NCBI GenBank assembly: GCA_036278735.1
Contig: DASUKM010000030.1
Span: forward strand, 158,371 to 222,370
Length of the DNA: 64,000 nt
DNA from: DASUKM01 sp036278735
GTDB taxonomy: Bacteria > Acidobacteriota > Vicinamibacteria > Vicinamibacterales > 2-12-FULL-66-21
Direction of reading: 5' to 3'
Positions 15,387 through 23,554 of the stretch are shown here, in pieces. Each line of letters begins with the position of its first letter. Within the stretch, counting starts at the first letter, position 1. A program made the position numbers and the translations under genes. The notes under the pieces were generated by a model, which searched no databases, was not told the origin of the DNA, and worked only from the letters and a program-made list of their open reading frames with translations.

Positions 15387-16259
15387 CTAGGGCCGGGGCA
15401 GCGTCTGGCGACGACTGAAGAACCGGTCCCACGGGTGCGAGGCGGCCATGCGGCGCTCGGCGGTCTTCAGGTTGAACGTGCGCGGATCGAGCCGCGGGCT
15501 CACCTCGTCCCAGCGCAGCGGCATCGAGACGGGGGCGCCCGGCCGCCAGCGAACCGAAAACGGCGGCACGAGCGTCTGGCCGGAGGCGTTGCGCATCACG
15601 TCGAGGTACACCGGCGCCCGCCGGCGCGCCTTCCGGATTTCGATCGTCACGAGCCGCGGCTCGGCGGCCGCCAGTTCCGCCGCGATCGAAGCGGCATAGG
15701 CGCGGACGGCCTCCTGTCCCGCCGTGCGCCGCAGCGGCACCAGCACGTGCAGCCCGCGGCCGCCAGACGTCTTCACGAACGGTTCGAGGCCATGTTCTTC
15801 GAGACGTTCGCGGAGGAGCAGCGCCGCGCGGGCGGCATCCCCGAAACCGCTCGCGGGATCGAGATCGAAGGCCAGCCAGTCCGGCTGTTCGAGCCGGTCG
15901 ATCCGGCTGTTCATCACGTGCATCGCGATGCAGCCGAGATTCACGAGCGCGAGCAGCGTCTTGCGGCTGCCGCCCACGATGTAGTCGACGTCGCGGCCGG
16001 CGGTCGGTGCGGGGATCCGCGCGGTGGGAACGTCCGGCGGCAGGGTCGCCGGCGCCTGCTTCTGGTAAAAGCAGCGCCGCCGCAGCCCGTCGGGACAGCG
16101 CTCCATCGTGACCGCGCGCCCTTTCATCCAGGGAAGGATCTGGCCGGCGATGCCGGCGTAGAAGCGGGCGAGATCCAGCTTCGAAATGCCCTCGTCGGGC
16201 CAGAAGATTTTCGACGGGTGCGTGATGGTCGTGCCGGCGAGCCGGACGCCGGCCGTCAC
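15387..16259 (-). CDS. LigD-type polymerase/primase domain protein (stand-alone)
   Basis: 290 residues covering only the archaeo-eukaryotic primase-like polymerase domain of LigD. Visible motifs are HPSKIFWPDEGISKLDL at the N-terminus, FYQK, LAFDLDPA (metal-binding Asp pair) and VKTSGGRGLHVLVPL. In canonical NHEJ this domain fills gaps with ribonucleotides at double-strand breaks. No ligase, phosphoesterase or Ku gene is adjacent. Its start overlaps the DoxX stop (16256-16259), so the two are coupled. Confidence 0.92.
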   Translation of the reverse strand: MTAGVRLAGTTITHPSKIFWPDEGISKLDLARFYAGIAGQILPWMKGRAVTMERCPDGLRRRCFYQKQAPATLPPDVPTARIPAPTAGRDVDYIVGGSRKTLLALVNLGCIAMHVMNSRIDRLEQPDWLAFDLDPASGFGDAARAALLLRERLEEHGLEPFVKTSGGRGLHVLVPLRRTAGQEAVRAYAASIAAELAAAEPRLVTIEIRKARRRAPVYLDVMRNASGQTLVPPFSVRWRPGAPVSMPLRWDEVSPRLDPRTFNLKTAERRMAASHPWDRFFSRRQTLPRP

Positions 16260-16708
16260 ACCTTGCCCGCGCGCAGCCGCGCGCGGCCGGCGGCCTGGAT
16301 CTCTGCGGATCGGGCGCGACGGCCGTCCACCGACAGCGCGCCGGCGCCGGTCAGGACGAGCGCGAGCAGCGCGCCCACCAGGACGACGTTGTACTCCATC
16401 CCGCCCTGCGCCAGGAAATACCCGTGCGGCAGGTGCACCTTCCAGATCGCCACGACCATGTCGACGAGCAGCGCCAGCGACGCCCAGAGCGTATACGCGC
16501 CGCCAATCAGCATCAGGCCGCCCACGAACTCGACCACGCCGAGGACGATGGCCAGCGGCCAGGCGGGAGACAATCCGAGCGATCCGATCATGGCCGCGGT
16601 TGCCGGCAGGCCGCCGCCGTTCCAGACCCCGAAGAGCTTCTGCGCGCCGTGCGCCGCGAACGTGGCGCCGACGACGAGACGAAGCACGGTAGGGCCGTAG
16701 CGGTTCAT
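16256..16708 (-). CDS. DoxX family membrane protein
   Basis: 150 residues with four hydrophobic segments. The N-terminal LRLVVGATFAAHGAQKLFGVWNGGG and the central GVVEFVGGLMLIGGAYT are diagnostic of DoxX/YphA-type inner-membrane proteins. The stop overlaps the start of the LigD-polymerase gene. Function in the family is poorly defined (redox or thiol stress). Coupling to a DNA repair polymerase suggests a stress-response operon, but this is inference. Confidence 0.9.
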   Translation of the reverse strand: MNRYGPTVLRLVVGATFAAHGAQKLFGVWNGGGLPATAAMIGSLGLSPAWPLAIVLGVVEFVGGLMLIGGAYTLWASLALLVDMVVAIWKVHLPHGYFLAQGGMEYNVVLVGALLALVLTGAGALSVDGRRARSAEIQAAGRARLRAGKV

Positions 16709-16823
16709 GATGACGGGCGGCGGACGCCGCGCGGTTATTCTGACACTGTTCGACGGGGCGGGACGGAGTATTGTTGCGCGCCGGCCGTCCGGGCGCGCAA
16801 CGGTGCGGCGCGGAAAGAGGTGA

Positions 16824-17405
16824 TTAGAAATAGAAGGTGACGCCGGCGGTCCACATCGAGCCCCGGTACGAGGGGACGACCGAGTGCAGCACCCCGCCAG
16901 AATCGTTGCCGCCGAAGTGGACGAACGTGTACCGGTAATCGGCGCCCAGGCCCACGTGCTTGCCGGCGAGCACCTCCGCGCCGAAGCCGGCGTGATAGCC
17001 CATCTTCCTCGTCGTGGTCGAATCGGCCGTTCCGCCGTCGGACGCCAGCGACGACACGGTGTGCGTGTACCAGCCGACCCCGCCGAGCACGTAGGGGGAG
17101 AACGTCGATCGGACGAGGAACAGGAGGAGCGAGGCCTGCAGCGGATAGTCGGTGACGCGTTGCGACAGGTCCTTGGACGTTTCGACGCGCCGATCGAGCG
17201 ACAGCTCGATGGCCGACTTGGGCGAGAGGCGCGCGCGGAGCTGGCCGCCGAAGAACCGGAGCGCGGCCGCGCTCGGGTCCGCCTTGGCGTCGGCCCGCAC
17301 CATCGCGACCCGGGCGCCGATCCCGAGCCCCTGCGCGGCGCCAGGCGCGGCGCACAGCATCACCATCGCCACGGCCGGGAAGACGGATCGAAGCACGGAC
17401 CGCAT
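16824..17405 (-). CDS. Outer-membrane beta-barrel protein
   Basis: 193 residues. A signal peptide ends at GAAQG. The mature protein alternates hydrophobic and polar residues, with strands such as AIELSLDRRVE, YVLGGVGWYTHTV, MGYHAGFGAEV and HVGLGADYRYTFVHF, and terminates WTAGVTFYF. The final aromatic residue is the BAM recognition signal of outer-membrane barrels. The size suggests an 8-stranded porin-like/OmpW-like fold. It is a single gene in a pocket of envelope genes. Confidence 0.8.
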   Translation of the reverse strand: MRSVLRSVFPAVAMVMLCAAPGAAQGLGIGARVAMVRADAKADPSAAALRFFGGQLRARLSPKSAIELSLDRRVETSKDLSQRVTDYPLQASLLLFLVRSTFSPYVLGGVGWYTHTVSSLASDGGTADSTTTRKMGYHAGFGAEVLAGKHVGLGADYRYTFVHFGGNDSGGVLHSVVPSYRGSMWTAGVTFYF

Positions 17406-17466
17406 GGCAACCCTCCAGACCGGGGTATCGGCGCGAACGGGCGCGGGCTGCAGGGCGGGTACACAG

Positions 17467-17571
17467 AACTGGCAGCTTCCAGCCGGCAGCCGCCAGCTTC
17501 CAGCTCATAAGGAAGACGGGCTTCCTTTCAAAGCTGGGAGCTGGAAGCTGGGAGCTGGGAGCTGCCAGCCG
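17467..17571. repeat. Long imperfect palindrome built from AGCTGG/CCAGCT units
   Basis: The left arm carries GGCAGCTTCCAGCC and GCCAGCTTCCAGCTC. The right arm carries AGCTGGGAGCTGGAAGCTGGG and GGAGCTGCCAGCC. The arms pair over about 40 nt around a centre at roughly 17520. It occupies the gap between the OmpA gene and the barrel protein. The remaining part of the 17406-17708 gap shows nothing else. It looks like an intergenic repeat capable of forming a stable RNA hairpin. Confidence 0.6.
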
Positions 17572-17708
17572 GAACGCCGCTGCGCCCGGTCGGAGACGGA
17601 CCGCGAAGCACCCTGCGAAAGTGCTGACGTTTGAATCAGTGGACCGGCGCCGGACCATCCGGCGCCGATTCCTGCGGTCCGCCCCCGACCCGGCGCAGCG
17701 GTTGAGGG

Positions 17709-18374
17709 CTACGCCAGAACCTTGATGACGACGCGCCGATTCTGCGCGCGGCCGGCCTTGGTCTTGTTCGGGGCGATCGGCTTGTCTTCGCCGTAGCTGA
17801 TCACGTTGATCTTGTGCAGCGGAATCTGCTGCTGCTCGTAGAGGTATTTCTTCACCGCGTTGGCGCGCTCGAGGCCGATCTTGTAGTTGACGTCCTTCGG
17901 CCCGACGCTGTCGGTGTGCCCTTCGATCTCGATGTAGGCGCCGTTGGGGTTCGCCTTCAGCTGCTGGGCGAGCTCGTCCAGCTTCGCTTCGGCTTCCTTG
18001 GGCAGCGCCGCCTGACCGAACTTGAAGTTGCCCTCGTCTTCGCTGAGCACGACTTCATAGACGATTCGCTTGGACGCCACTTCGAGCGCGTCGGCGCGGG
18101 CGTTCACCTTGTCGGCGCTCTGCTGCGCCGTGCTGGCGGCCTGCCCCGCCTCGGCGGCCTGCTTGTCGGCCGCCTGCGCGACCTGATCGACCTGCGCGAT
18201 CTTCGCTTCGTTCGCGCGGGTGCGCTCCTGCGTCTCCTCGAGAGACTTGGACATCGTCTCGACTTTGTCGTTGACCTCGCCCACTTGCCCCTTCACGAAT
18301 TTCTTCGTGGCACACGCGCTGGAGCCGCCCAGCGTGAGCGCGAGCACGGGGAGGACGAGCACAAACTTCTTCAT
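17709..18374 (-). CDS. OmpA-family peptidoglycan-associated protein with coiled coil
   Basis: 221 residues from the ATG at 18374 (MKKFVLVLPVLALTLGGSSAC), giving a signal peptide with a loose lipobox ending at C21. Residues about 30-100 form an Ala-rich coiled coil (heptads in DKVETMSKSLEETQERTRANEAKIAQVDQV). The C-terminal OmpA domain contains IEIEGHTDSVGPKDVNYKIGLERANAVKKYL, with the Asp and Arg that bind diaminopimelate. It tethers envelope to peptidoglycan. It lies 20 bp downstream of the VWA gene. Confidence 0.9.
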   Translation of the reverse strand: MKKFVLVLPVLALTLGGSSACATKKFVKGQVGEVNDKVETMSKSLEETQERTRANEAKIAQVDQVAQAADKQAAEAGQAASTAQQSADKVNARADALEVASKRIVYEVVLSEDEGNFKFGQAALPKEAEAKLDELAQQLKANPNGAYIEIEGHTDSVGPKDVNYKIGLERANAVKKYLYEQQQIPLHKINVISYGEDKPIAPNKTKAGRAQNRRVVIKVLA

Positions 18375-18394
18375 AATCAGCCTCCGTGGTTGCC

Positions 18395-19372
18395 TCATGG
18401 TTGCAAAGGCGCGCCCGTGGAGCCGGCAATGTACCCGCTGCGCGCCCGGACAGTCAGGTTCCGGTCTTTCGTCCGCACTTCGAGCCGCCGCCAGCCGGAG
18501 CCGGGCGTCGCGTCGAAGGCGAACACGTATTGATGCCGCAACTCGTCGATGATCTGCCGCGCCGCCAGGCTCGCGTGGGCCGGCGCGCTCGTCATGAACA
18601 GCTCGCCGCCCGTCCAGTACGCGAGATTCTGCAGCGCGCCCGGGTCGTCGCCGCGCGCCGGAACGACCGACTCGGGATCGCCGGGATGATCGAGCGGCGA
18701 GACGACCGCCATCACGTAGACCGGCACGTCAATCTCGCTCGCGATCCCGGAGACCTGCGCGGGCGTCAGCCGGCTGCTCGTGTCGACCCCGTCGGTGAGC
18801 ACGATGACGGCCCGCCGCTGCGCCCCCGCGTCGGCCGACGCGGCAACCCGGCGCGCCGTCTGCGCGACGGCGTCGTACAGCGATGTCTCGCCGAAGGGAG
18901 CGACGCGCGCCAGGGCATCTTCAATCGCCGTCGGATCGGTCGTAAACCCCTGCAGCGACTGCAGCCGCGTGTCGAAGCTGAACACCGCCGCCTCGTCATG
19001 GCTCGCCCGGCCCGCGAGACGGAGCGAGCTGAGCACCTGCCGGGCCGCCTGCCGGGCCGCCTCGATCTTCGAGGCCACCTGCATGCTGCCGCTGACGTCG
19101 AACAGCAGCGCAATCCGGACCGGCGCGTCATCGTCGGCATGAAATTCGACTATCGGACGGACGTGCCCGGCCTCGAGCACGCTGAAGTCCTTCTGCTGGA
19201 GGTCGTGCACGAATCGCCCATGCCGGTCGCGGACGACCGCCGCGACGGAGACGAGGTCGACAGCTGCGCGAAAGGTCGGGCGCTGCTCCTGCACGACGCC
19301 CTGCGCTGACGGGGAGGCGACGAACGCCACCAGAATCAGCCAGCCGAGCGCACACAGAGCACCACGCCTCAT
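18395..19372 (-). CDS. VWFA-related domain exported protein
   Basis: 325 residues from the ATG at 19372 (MRRGALCALGWLILVAFVASPSAQ, a signal peptide); the frame opens further upstream but that adds only a charged leader. The von Willebrand A domain shows the MIDAS motif DVSGSM, then T in FGETSLYD and VLTDGVDTSS. An N-terminal domain (DLVSVAAVVRDRHGRFVHDLQQKDF) precedes it; together this is the VWFA-related layout common in Acidobacteriota. Function is probably extracytoplasmic protein interaction. Probably co-transcribed with the OmpA gene. Confidence 0.88.
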   Translation of the reverse strand: MRRGALCALGWLILVAFVASPSAQGVVQEQRPTFRAAVDLVSVAAVVRDRHGRFVHDLQQKDFSVLEAGHVRPIVEFHADDDAPVRIALLFDVSGSMQVASKIEAARQAARQVLSSLRLAGRASHDEAAVFSFDTRLQSLQGFTTDPTAIEDALARVAPFGETSLYDAVAQTARRVAASADAGAQRRAVIVLTDGVDTSSRLTPAQVSGIASEIDVPVYVMAVVSPLDHPGDPESVVPARGDDPGALQNLAYWTGGELFMTSAPAHASLAARQIIDELRHQYVFAFDATPGSGWRRLEVRTKDRNLTVRARSGYIAGSTGAPLQP

Positions 19373-19572
19373 CGCCTTCACAGTCTCCAAAGAGCTTGCC
19401 AAGCTTCTAAGTTGCTGATCCATATTATTTTATCCGAATACGCCCATTGTCGTGTGCGGCCTGGCCCAACGGTAATCGCGTAACAATTACACGATTGCGC
19501 GGTGGGCGCAGTGTCGTTTTTACACCATTGCACGCTCGCGGCGGGTTTGGCGTTTGCTGGTAAGATTTCGCG

Positions 19573-20790
19573 ATGCGCACGAGCGCGGCGATTCCTGTAG
19601 CCGGCCGTCTTCGCGGGTTCGTCTACGCCATCCGCAATATCGTCGCGGAGGCGCAGAAGGTTGAGGCGACGGGCCGGACCGTCAAGTACCTGAACATTGG
19701 GGACCCGATCACGTTTGGCTTTCGCACGCCGGCCCACATGATCGAGGCGGTCGAGCGCGCCATGCGGGAGGGGCGCAACGGGTATGCGCCGTCGGCCGGG
19801 ATCGCGGCGGCGCGGGAGGCGGTCGCGGCCGAGCTCGGCCAGCGCGGAATGCCCGTGACGCCCGACCGCGTGCTCATCACCTCGGGCACGTCGGAAGGGA
19901 TCGAGCTGACGTTGACGGCGCTCGCCGGCCCGGGCGACGAAGTGCTCGTCCCGGCGCCCACGTATCCTCTTTATACGGCAGTGCTTGCGAAGATCGGTGC
20001 GCGGGCCGTGTTCTACCGGACCGATCCCGGCCGCGGCTGGCTGCCCGACGTCGATCACCTGCGGCACGCGATCACGCCCGCGACGCGGGCGCTGGTCGTG
20101 ATCGATCCGAACAACCCGACAGGCGCGACCTATCCACCCGAGGTGCGCCGCGATCTGATCGCGGTCGCCGAGGAGTTCAACCTTCCGCTCCTCGCCGACG
20201 AAGTCTACGGTGATCTCGCCTTCGCCGGGCCGGTGCCCTCGATCGCCAGCCTTGCGCCGGATGCGCCGATCATTTCCTTCTCGTCGCTCTCGAAGGCCTA
20301 CCTGGCGCCCGGCTGGCGCGCGGGCTGGATGGCGGTCGGCCGCACCGACCGGCTCGACGAAGTGCTCGGCGCCGTGAAGAGGCTGGCGGATGGCCGGCTG
20401 TGCACGACCGGGCCGATGGAGCACGGGATCGTCGCCGCGCTGACGGGAGACCGCTCCCACCAGGAGAGCTTCCGGGCAGCGCTGCGCGAGCGCGCGGAGT
20501 TGACGGTGCGGCGCCTCAACGGGATCGAGGGCATGAGCGTGGCGGCGCCGTCGGCCGCCTTCTACGCGATGCCGCGCGTGTCGCTGCCGCCGGGGGTCAC
20601 CGACCAGGACTACGTGCTCGGGCTGCTCCGCGCGACAGGCGTGCTCTGCGTGTACGGCTCCGGGTTCGGCGCCGATCCGGCCGAAGGGTTCTTCCGCGTC
20701 GTCTTTCTGGCGGCGCCTGCCGAGCTTTCCGCGATTTACGACGAGATCGGCGCGTTCACGCGCGAGTTCCTGGCCCGCGAGGGGCGGTGA
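19573..20790 (+). CDS. Alanine-type class I aminotransferase
   Basis: 405 residues. Features include LNIGDPITFGFRTP, GYAPSAGIAAAREAVA, ITSGTSEGIELTLTAL (phosphate loop), DPNNPTGATY, DEVYGDLAF and SLSKAYLAPGWRAGWM with the PLP lysine. The GDP...F...TP start and overall spacing match the AlaA/AlaC branch that makes alanine from pyruvate; the exact substrate is inferred. The stop overlaps the GTG start of the AI-2E transporter as GTGA, so they are coupled. Confidence 0.9.
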   Translation: MRTSAAIPVAGRLRGFVYAIRNIVAEAQKVEATGRTVKYLNIGDPITFGFRTPAHMIEAVERAMREGRNGYAPSAGIAAAREAVAAELGQRGMPVTPDRVLITSGTSEGIELTLTALAGPGDEVLVPAPTYPLYTAVLAKIGARAVFYRTDPGRGWLPDVDHLRHAITPATRALVVIDPNNPTGATYPPEVRRDLIAVAEEFNLPLLADEVYGDLAFAGPVPSIASLAPDAPIISFSSLSKAYLAPGWRAGWMAVGRTDRLDEVLGAVKRLADGRLCTTGPMEHGIVAALTGDRSHQESFRAALRERAELTVRRLNGIEGMSVAAPSAAFYAMPRVSLPPGVTDQDYVLGLLRATGVLCVYGSGFGADPAEGFFRVVFLAAPAELSAIYDEIGAFTREFLAREGR

Positions 20791-21842
20791 GTGCCCCCCT
20801 TCGTATCGACGATCTGAAATCCCTCGTGCGATGGACCATCGCGATGATGGTGCTGGCCATCATCATCGTGTGGTGCGCGTATCTCGCGCGCGGCGCGCTG
20901 CTCCTCGTGTACGTCAGCGGCCTGCTCGCGGTCGGCTTCAGCCCGATGGTCCGGCTGATCGAGCGCCAGAAGCTGCTGCCGATCGGGTCGAAGCGCTTCC
21001 CGCGCTGGTTCGCGATCCTGCTGATCTATGTCGTCATCCTCGGCTTCATCGCGTTCGTGCTGTTCCTGGTGCTGCCGCCGCTCGTCTCGCAGGCGCGCGC
21101 GCTCTGGTACGCGCTGCCCGGCTGGTTCAACGAGGCGCAGCAGTTTCTGATCGACCGCGGCTGGCTGCACGAGCACATCACGCTCAAGCAGGCGGTCGAG
21201 CGCACGCAGGTCGGCAACAGCGGTCAGGCGGTCGGGACCGTCGCGGTCGCGGTCGCCAACGTGGTGGGGGGGCTGTTCGGCGTCGTCACGATCCTGATCC
21301 TGACGTTCTACCTGCTCGTCGAAGCCGAGCAGCTGCGCGCGGCGTTCCTGCATCTGTTCCCGGCGAACAGCCGCGTGCGCGCGGCGGCGGCGAGCCGCGA
21401 AGTGACGTTCAAGGTGAGCGCGTGGCTCGGCGGCCAGCTGCTGCTCGCCGCGATCATCGGCAGCACGTCGGCGATCGGCCTGTGGCTGATTGGCGTGCCG
21501 TACTTCTACGTGCTGGCGCTCATCTCGGGCGTCGGGGAGATGATCCCGGTCGTGGGGCCGGTGCTGTCCGCGATCCCCGCCGTCACGGTCGCGTTCACCG
21601 TGTCCGCGAAGACGGCGCTCTTCGTCCTCATCTTCTTCGTCGTGCAGCAGCAGTTCGAGAACCACGTGCTCGTGCCGAAGATCATGGCGCGCCAGGTGGG
21701 GGTCAGCGCCGTCACCGTCATCGTGGCGCTGCTCATCGGGGCCGAGCTGCAGGGGATTCTGGGGGCGGTCCTGGCCGTTCCGACGGCCGCCGTGCTGCAG
21801 GTGATCGTCTCGGAATTCGTCCGGCCCGATCAACGGCCGTAG
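20787..21842 (+). CDS. AI-2E family transporter (PerM-like membrane protein)
   Basis: 351 residues from a GTG at 20787 that overlaps the preceding TGA. About eight hydrophobic helices are visible, including MMVLAIIIVWCAYLARGALLLVY, WFAILLIYVVILGFIAFVLFLVLPP, VVTILILTFYLLVE and FVLIFFVVQQQFENHVLVPKIM. The last, QQQFENHVLVPKIMARQVGVS, is the family hallmark. Members export small solutes (autoinducer-2, indole); the substrate here is unknown. The 3' end overlaps the convergent DUF5658-like gene by 13 bp. Confidence 0.9.
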   Translation: MSAPLRIDDLKSLVRWTIAMMVLAIIIVWCAYLARGALLLVYVSGLLAVGFSPMVRLIERQKLLPIGSKRFPRWFAILLIYVVILGFIAFVLFLVLPPLVSQARALWYALPGWFNEAQQFLIDRGWLHEHITLKQAVERTQVGNSGQAVGTVAVAVANVVGGLFGVVTILILTFYLLVEAEQLRAAFLHLFPANSRVRAAAASREVTFKVSAWLGGQLLLAAIIGSTSAIGLWLIGVPYFYVLALISGVGEMIPVVGPVLSAIPAVTVAFTVSAKTALFVLIFFVVQQQFENHVLVPKIMARQVGVSAVTVIVALLIGAELQGILGAVLAVPTAAVLQVIVSEFVRPDQRP

Positions 21843-22159
21843 AAGAGGATGCCGAGCCAGGGCAGCACGGCGACGACGATGTAGAACACCGTCAGGAGGG
21901 CGACGAGCCGGTGGACGGCGATCAGGTGCAGGGCGATCCCGAAGCCGCCCGCCGTCACCTTGGCGGCCGCCAGCGCCGCCGCTTCGCCGAACACCTGCAT
22001 CATCCAGCCGAGCAGCGGGTTCCCTTCCATGTGGATCCCGTAAGTGCGCACCCCGACGTAGGTGAGCACGCCGTCGAACACCTGAGCGACGAGGAACACG
22101 ACAATCACCGTGTCTCCGAAGGCCGACCGCCGGGTGGCACGCGCGCTGCCCACATTCAT
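21830..22159 (-). CDS. Small integral membrane protein, DUF5658-like
   Basis: 109 residues with three hydrophobic stretches (VIVVFLVAQVFDGVLTYVGV, AALAAAKVTAGGFGIALHLIAV, LLTVFYIVVAVLPWLGILF). The pattern D-x5-Y/T...G...E-x-NPL in the first loop (HMEGNPLLGWMM) recurs in the unrelated-looking protein at 51645. I read both as DUF5658-like; this is a by-eye judgement. It is convergent with the AI-2E transporter. Confidence 0.7.
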   Translation of the reverse strand: MNVGSARATRRSAFGDTVIVVFLVAQVFDGVLTYVGVRTYGIHMEGNPLLGWMMQVFGEAAALAAAKVTAGGFGIALHLIAVHRLVALLTVFYIVVAVLPWLGILFYGR

Positions 22160-22254
22160 CAGTTCTCCGCCGCAAACGAGGGAGGTCGGGTATCCATTCG
22201 CGCCGTTCGCCGGCCTCCGGGAGGGAACGGATCAACGTGAATGCCACTGGTCGC

Positions 22255-22280
22255 GGTCAGCCCATGAAGGGCTGACCCAC
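22255..22280. repeat. REP-like palindrome, copy 2
   Basis: GGTCAGCCC, three bases, AAGGGCTGACCCAC: same core as copies at 11818 and 40099. It lies between the divergent DUF5658-like gene and the SpoIIE phosphatase and could place a hairpin in the leader of the latter. Confidence 0.7.
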
Positions 22281-22317
22281 GAGCGCTGGTCTATACTCGA
22301 CGGTGGTTCCCGGCCGC

Positions 22318-23511
22318 ATGCGATCCTCCGCTTCCTCCCCCCGTCCGAATGCGCGATCGGAGCGCCACTGGCTCGATGCCTGGACGCGCGATCTTGCGCG
22401 CGACGTCCGCCCCGAGGACCTGCACCGCCTCTTCACGCGCGACACCCGCGAGGCGTACCGGTTCTTTTCGAAGGGGCTCGACGACGACGAGCTGGCGAAC
22501 GAAGGCTGGCTGCGGCGCCAGACGATCCGGACGCGCCAGGTCTTCGTCGCCTTCACGCTGAAGCTGTCGCCGGCGCGCCGTGCGTTGTACCTGCTGTCGC
22601 TCATCACCGCGCTGTTCGGCATCCTGAAGCTGTATCGCGGGGTGGGCTTCATCGCGGTGCCGCTCGGGCTCCCCTTCTTCCACATCGCACTGCCCGCGCT
22701 GCGGTGGGCCGACGGGACGCTGGCGCTGCTCGTCAGCTTTCTGCTGATCAACCTGCTCGTCCTGCTCGAGGTCGCCGACCGGCTGTCGCTCAAGAGCGAG
22801 CTGGAGGTCGCGCGCGAGATCCAGCTCGCGATGCTGCCCGCCGGCACGGCGATCGTGGGCGACGTGGAGATCAGCGGCACGACGCGGCCGGCGAACACCG
22901 TGGGGGGCGATTTCTACGATGTGCTGCCGTTCGGCCACGGGCGCGTGATCCTGACGCTCGGCGACGTGGCCGGCAAGGGCAGTCCGGCGGCGCTGCTGAT
23001 GGCGTTGCTGCTGGCGGTGCTGCGCACGCTCGTCGACGAGGATCTCGACGCGCGCACGTTGATGGCGCGGCTGAACCGCCAGATCTGCCGCCACGCGCCC
23101 GCCTCGCGCTTCATCACGCTGTTCTATGGCGTCTACACGCCGGCCACCGGTGCGCTCGACTACGTGAATGCCGGGCAGACGCCTCCGCTGCTCCGGCGCG
23201 CCGATGGCAGCATCGAACGGCTGATGGGGACCGGCGTCGCGCTCGGCATGTTCGAGGAGAGCACCTTCGAACAGGCGGCCACGACGATCCATGCCGGCGA
23301 CCTGCTGGTGCTCTACAGCGACGGCATCACGGAAGCGGAAGATCCGGCGGGCCAGCCGTTCGAAGAGAGCGGCCTCGAGGGGGTGCTGGCGCGCCGGTCG
23401 AACGCGTCCGCCTCGGAACTGGGGACGGCGATCCTCCGCGACGTCGAGGCGCACGCCCGCGATTCCCGGTTCACCGACGACCTCACCGTCCTCGTTCTGA
23501 AGCGCCGCTGA
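22318..23511 (+). CDS. Membrane-associated SpoIIE/PP2C-type serine phosphatase
   Basis: About 397 residues from the ATG at 22318; a GTG at 22303 is also possible. The N-terminal 100 residues are charged and of unknown fold. Two or three hydrophobic segments follow at residues 85-155 (including TLALLVSFLLINLLVLLEVA). The phosphatase domain runs from about residue 165 to the end: VAREIQLAMLP, GGDFYDVLPF, LGDVAGKGSPAAL, NAGQTPPLL, LVLYSDGITEAED and FTDDLTVLVLKR, all metal-binding acidic positions present. Such proteins act in partner-switching signalling; no anti-sigma factor or STAS gene is adjacent. Confidence 0.92.
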   Translation: MRSSASSPRPNARSERHWLDAWTRDLARDVRPEDLHRLFTRDTREAYRFFSKGLDDDELANEGWLRRQTIRTRQVFVAFTLKLSPARRALYLLSLITALFGILKLYRGVGFIAVPLGLPFFHIALPALRWADGTLALLVSFLLINLLVLLEVADRLSLKSELEVAREIQLAMLPAGTAIVGDVEISGTTRPANTVGGDFYDVLPFGHGRVILTLGDVAGKGSPAALLMALLLAVLRTLVDEDLDARTLMARLNRQICRHAPASRFITLFYGVYTPATGALDYVNAGQTPPLLRRADGSIERLMGTGVALGMFEESTFEQAATTIHAGDLLVLYSDGITEAEDPAGQPFEESGLEGVLARRSNASASELGTAILRDVEAHARDSRFTDDLTVLVLKRR

Positions 23512-23554
23512 TTCGCCCGACCGGCCGCCCGCTACCGTCTAATATTGATGGTCC

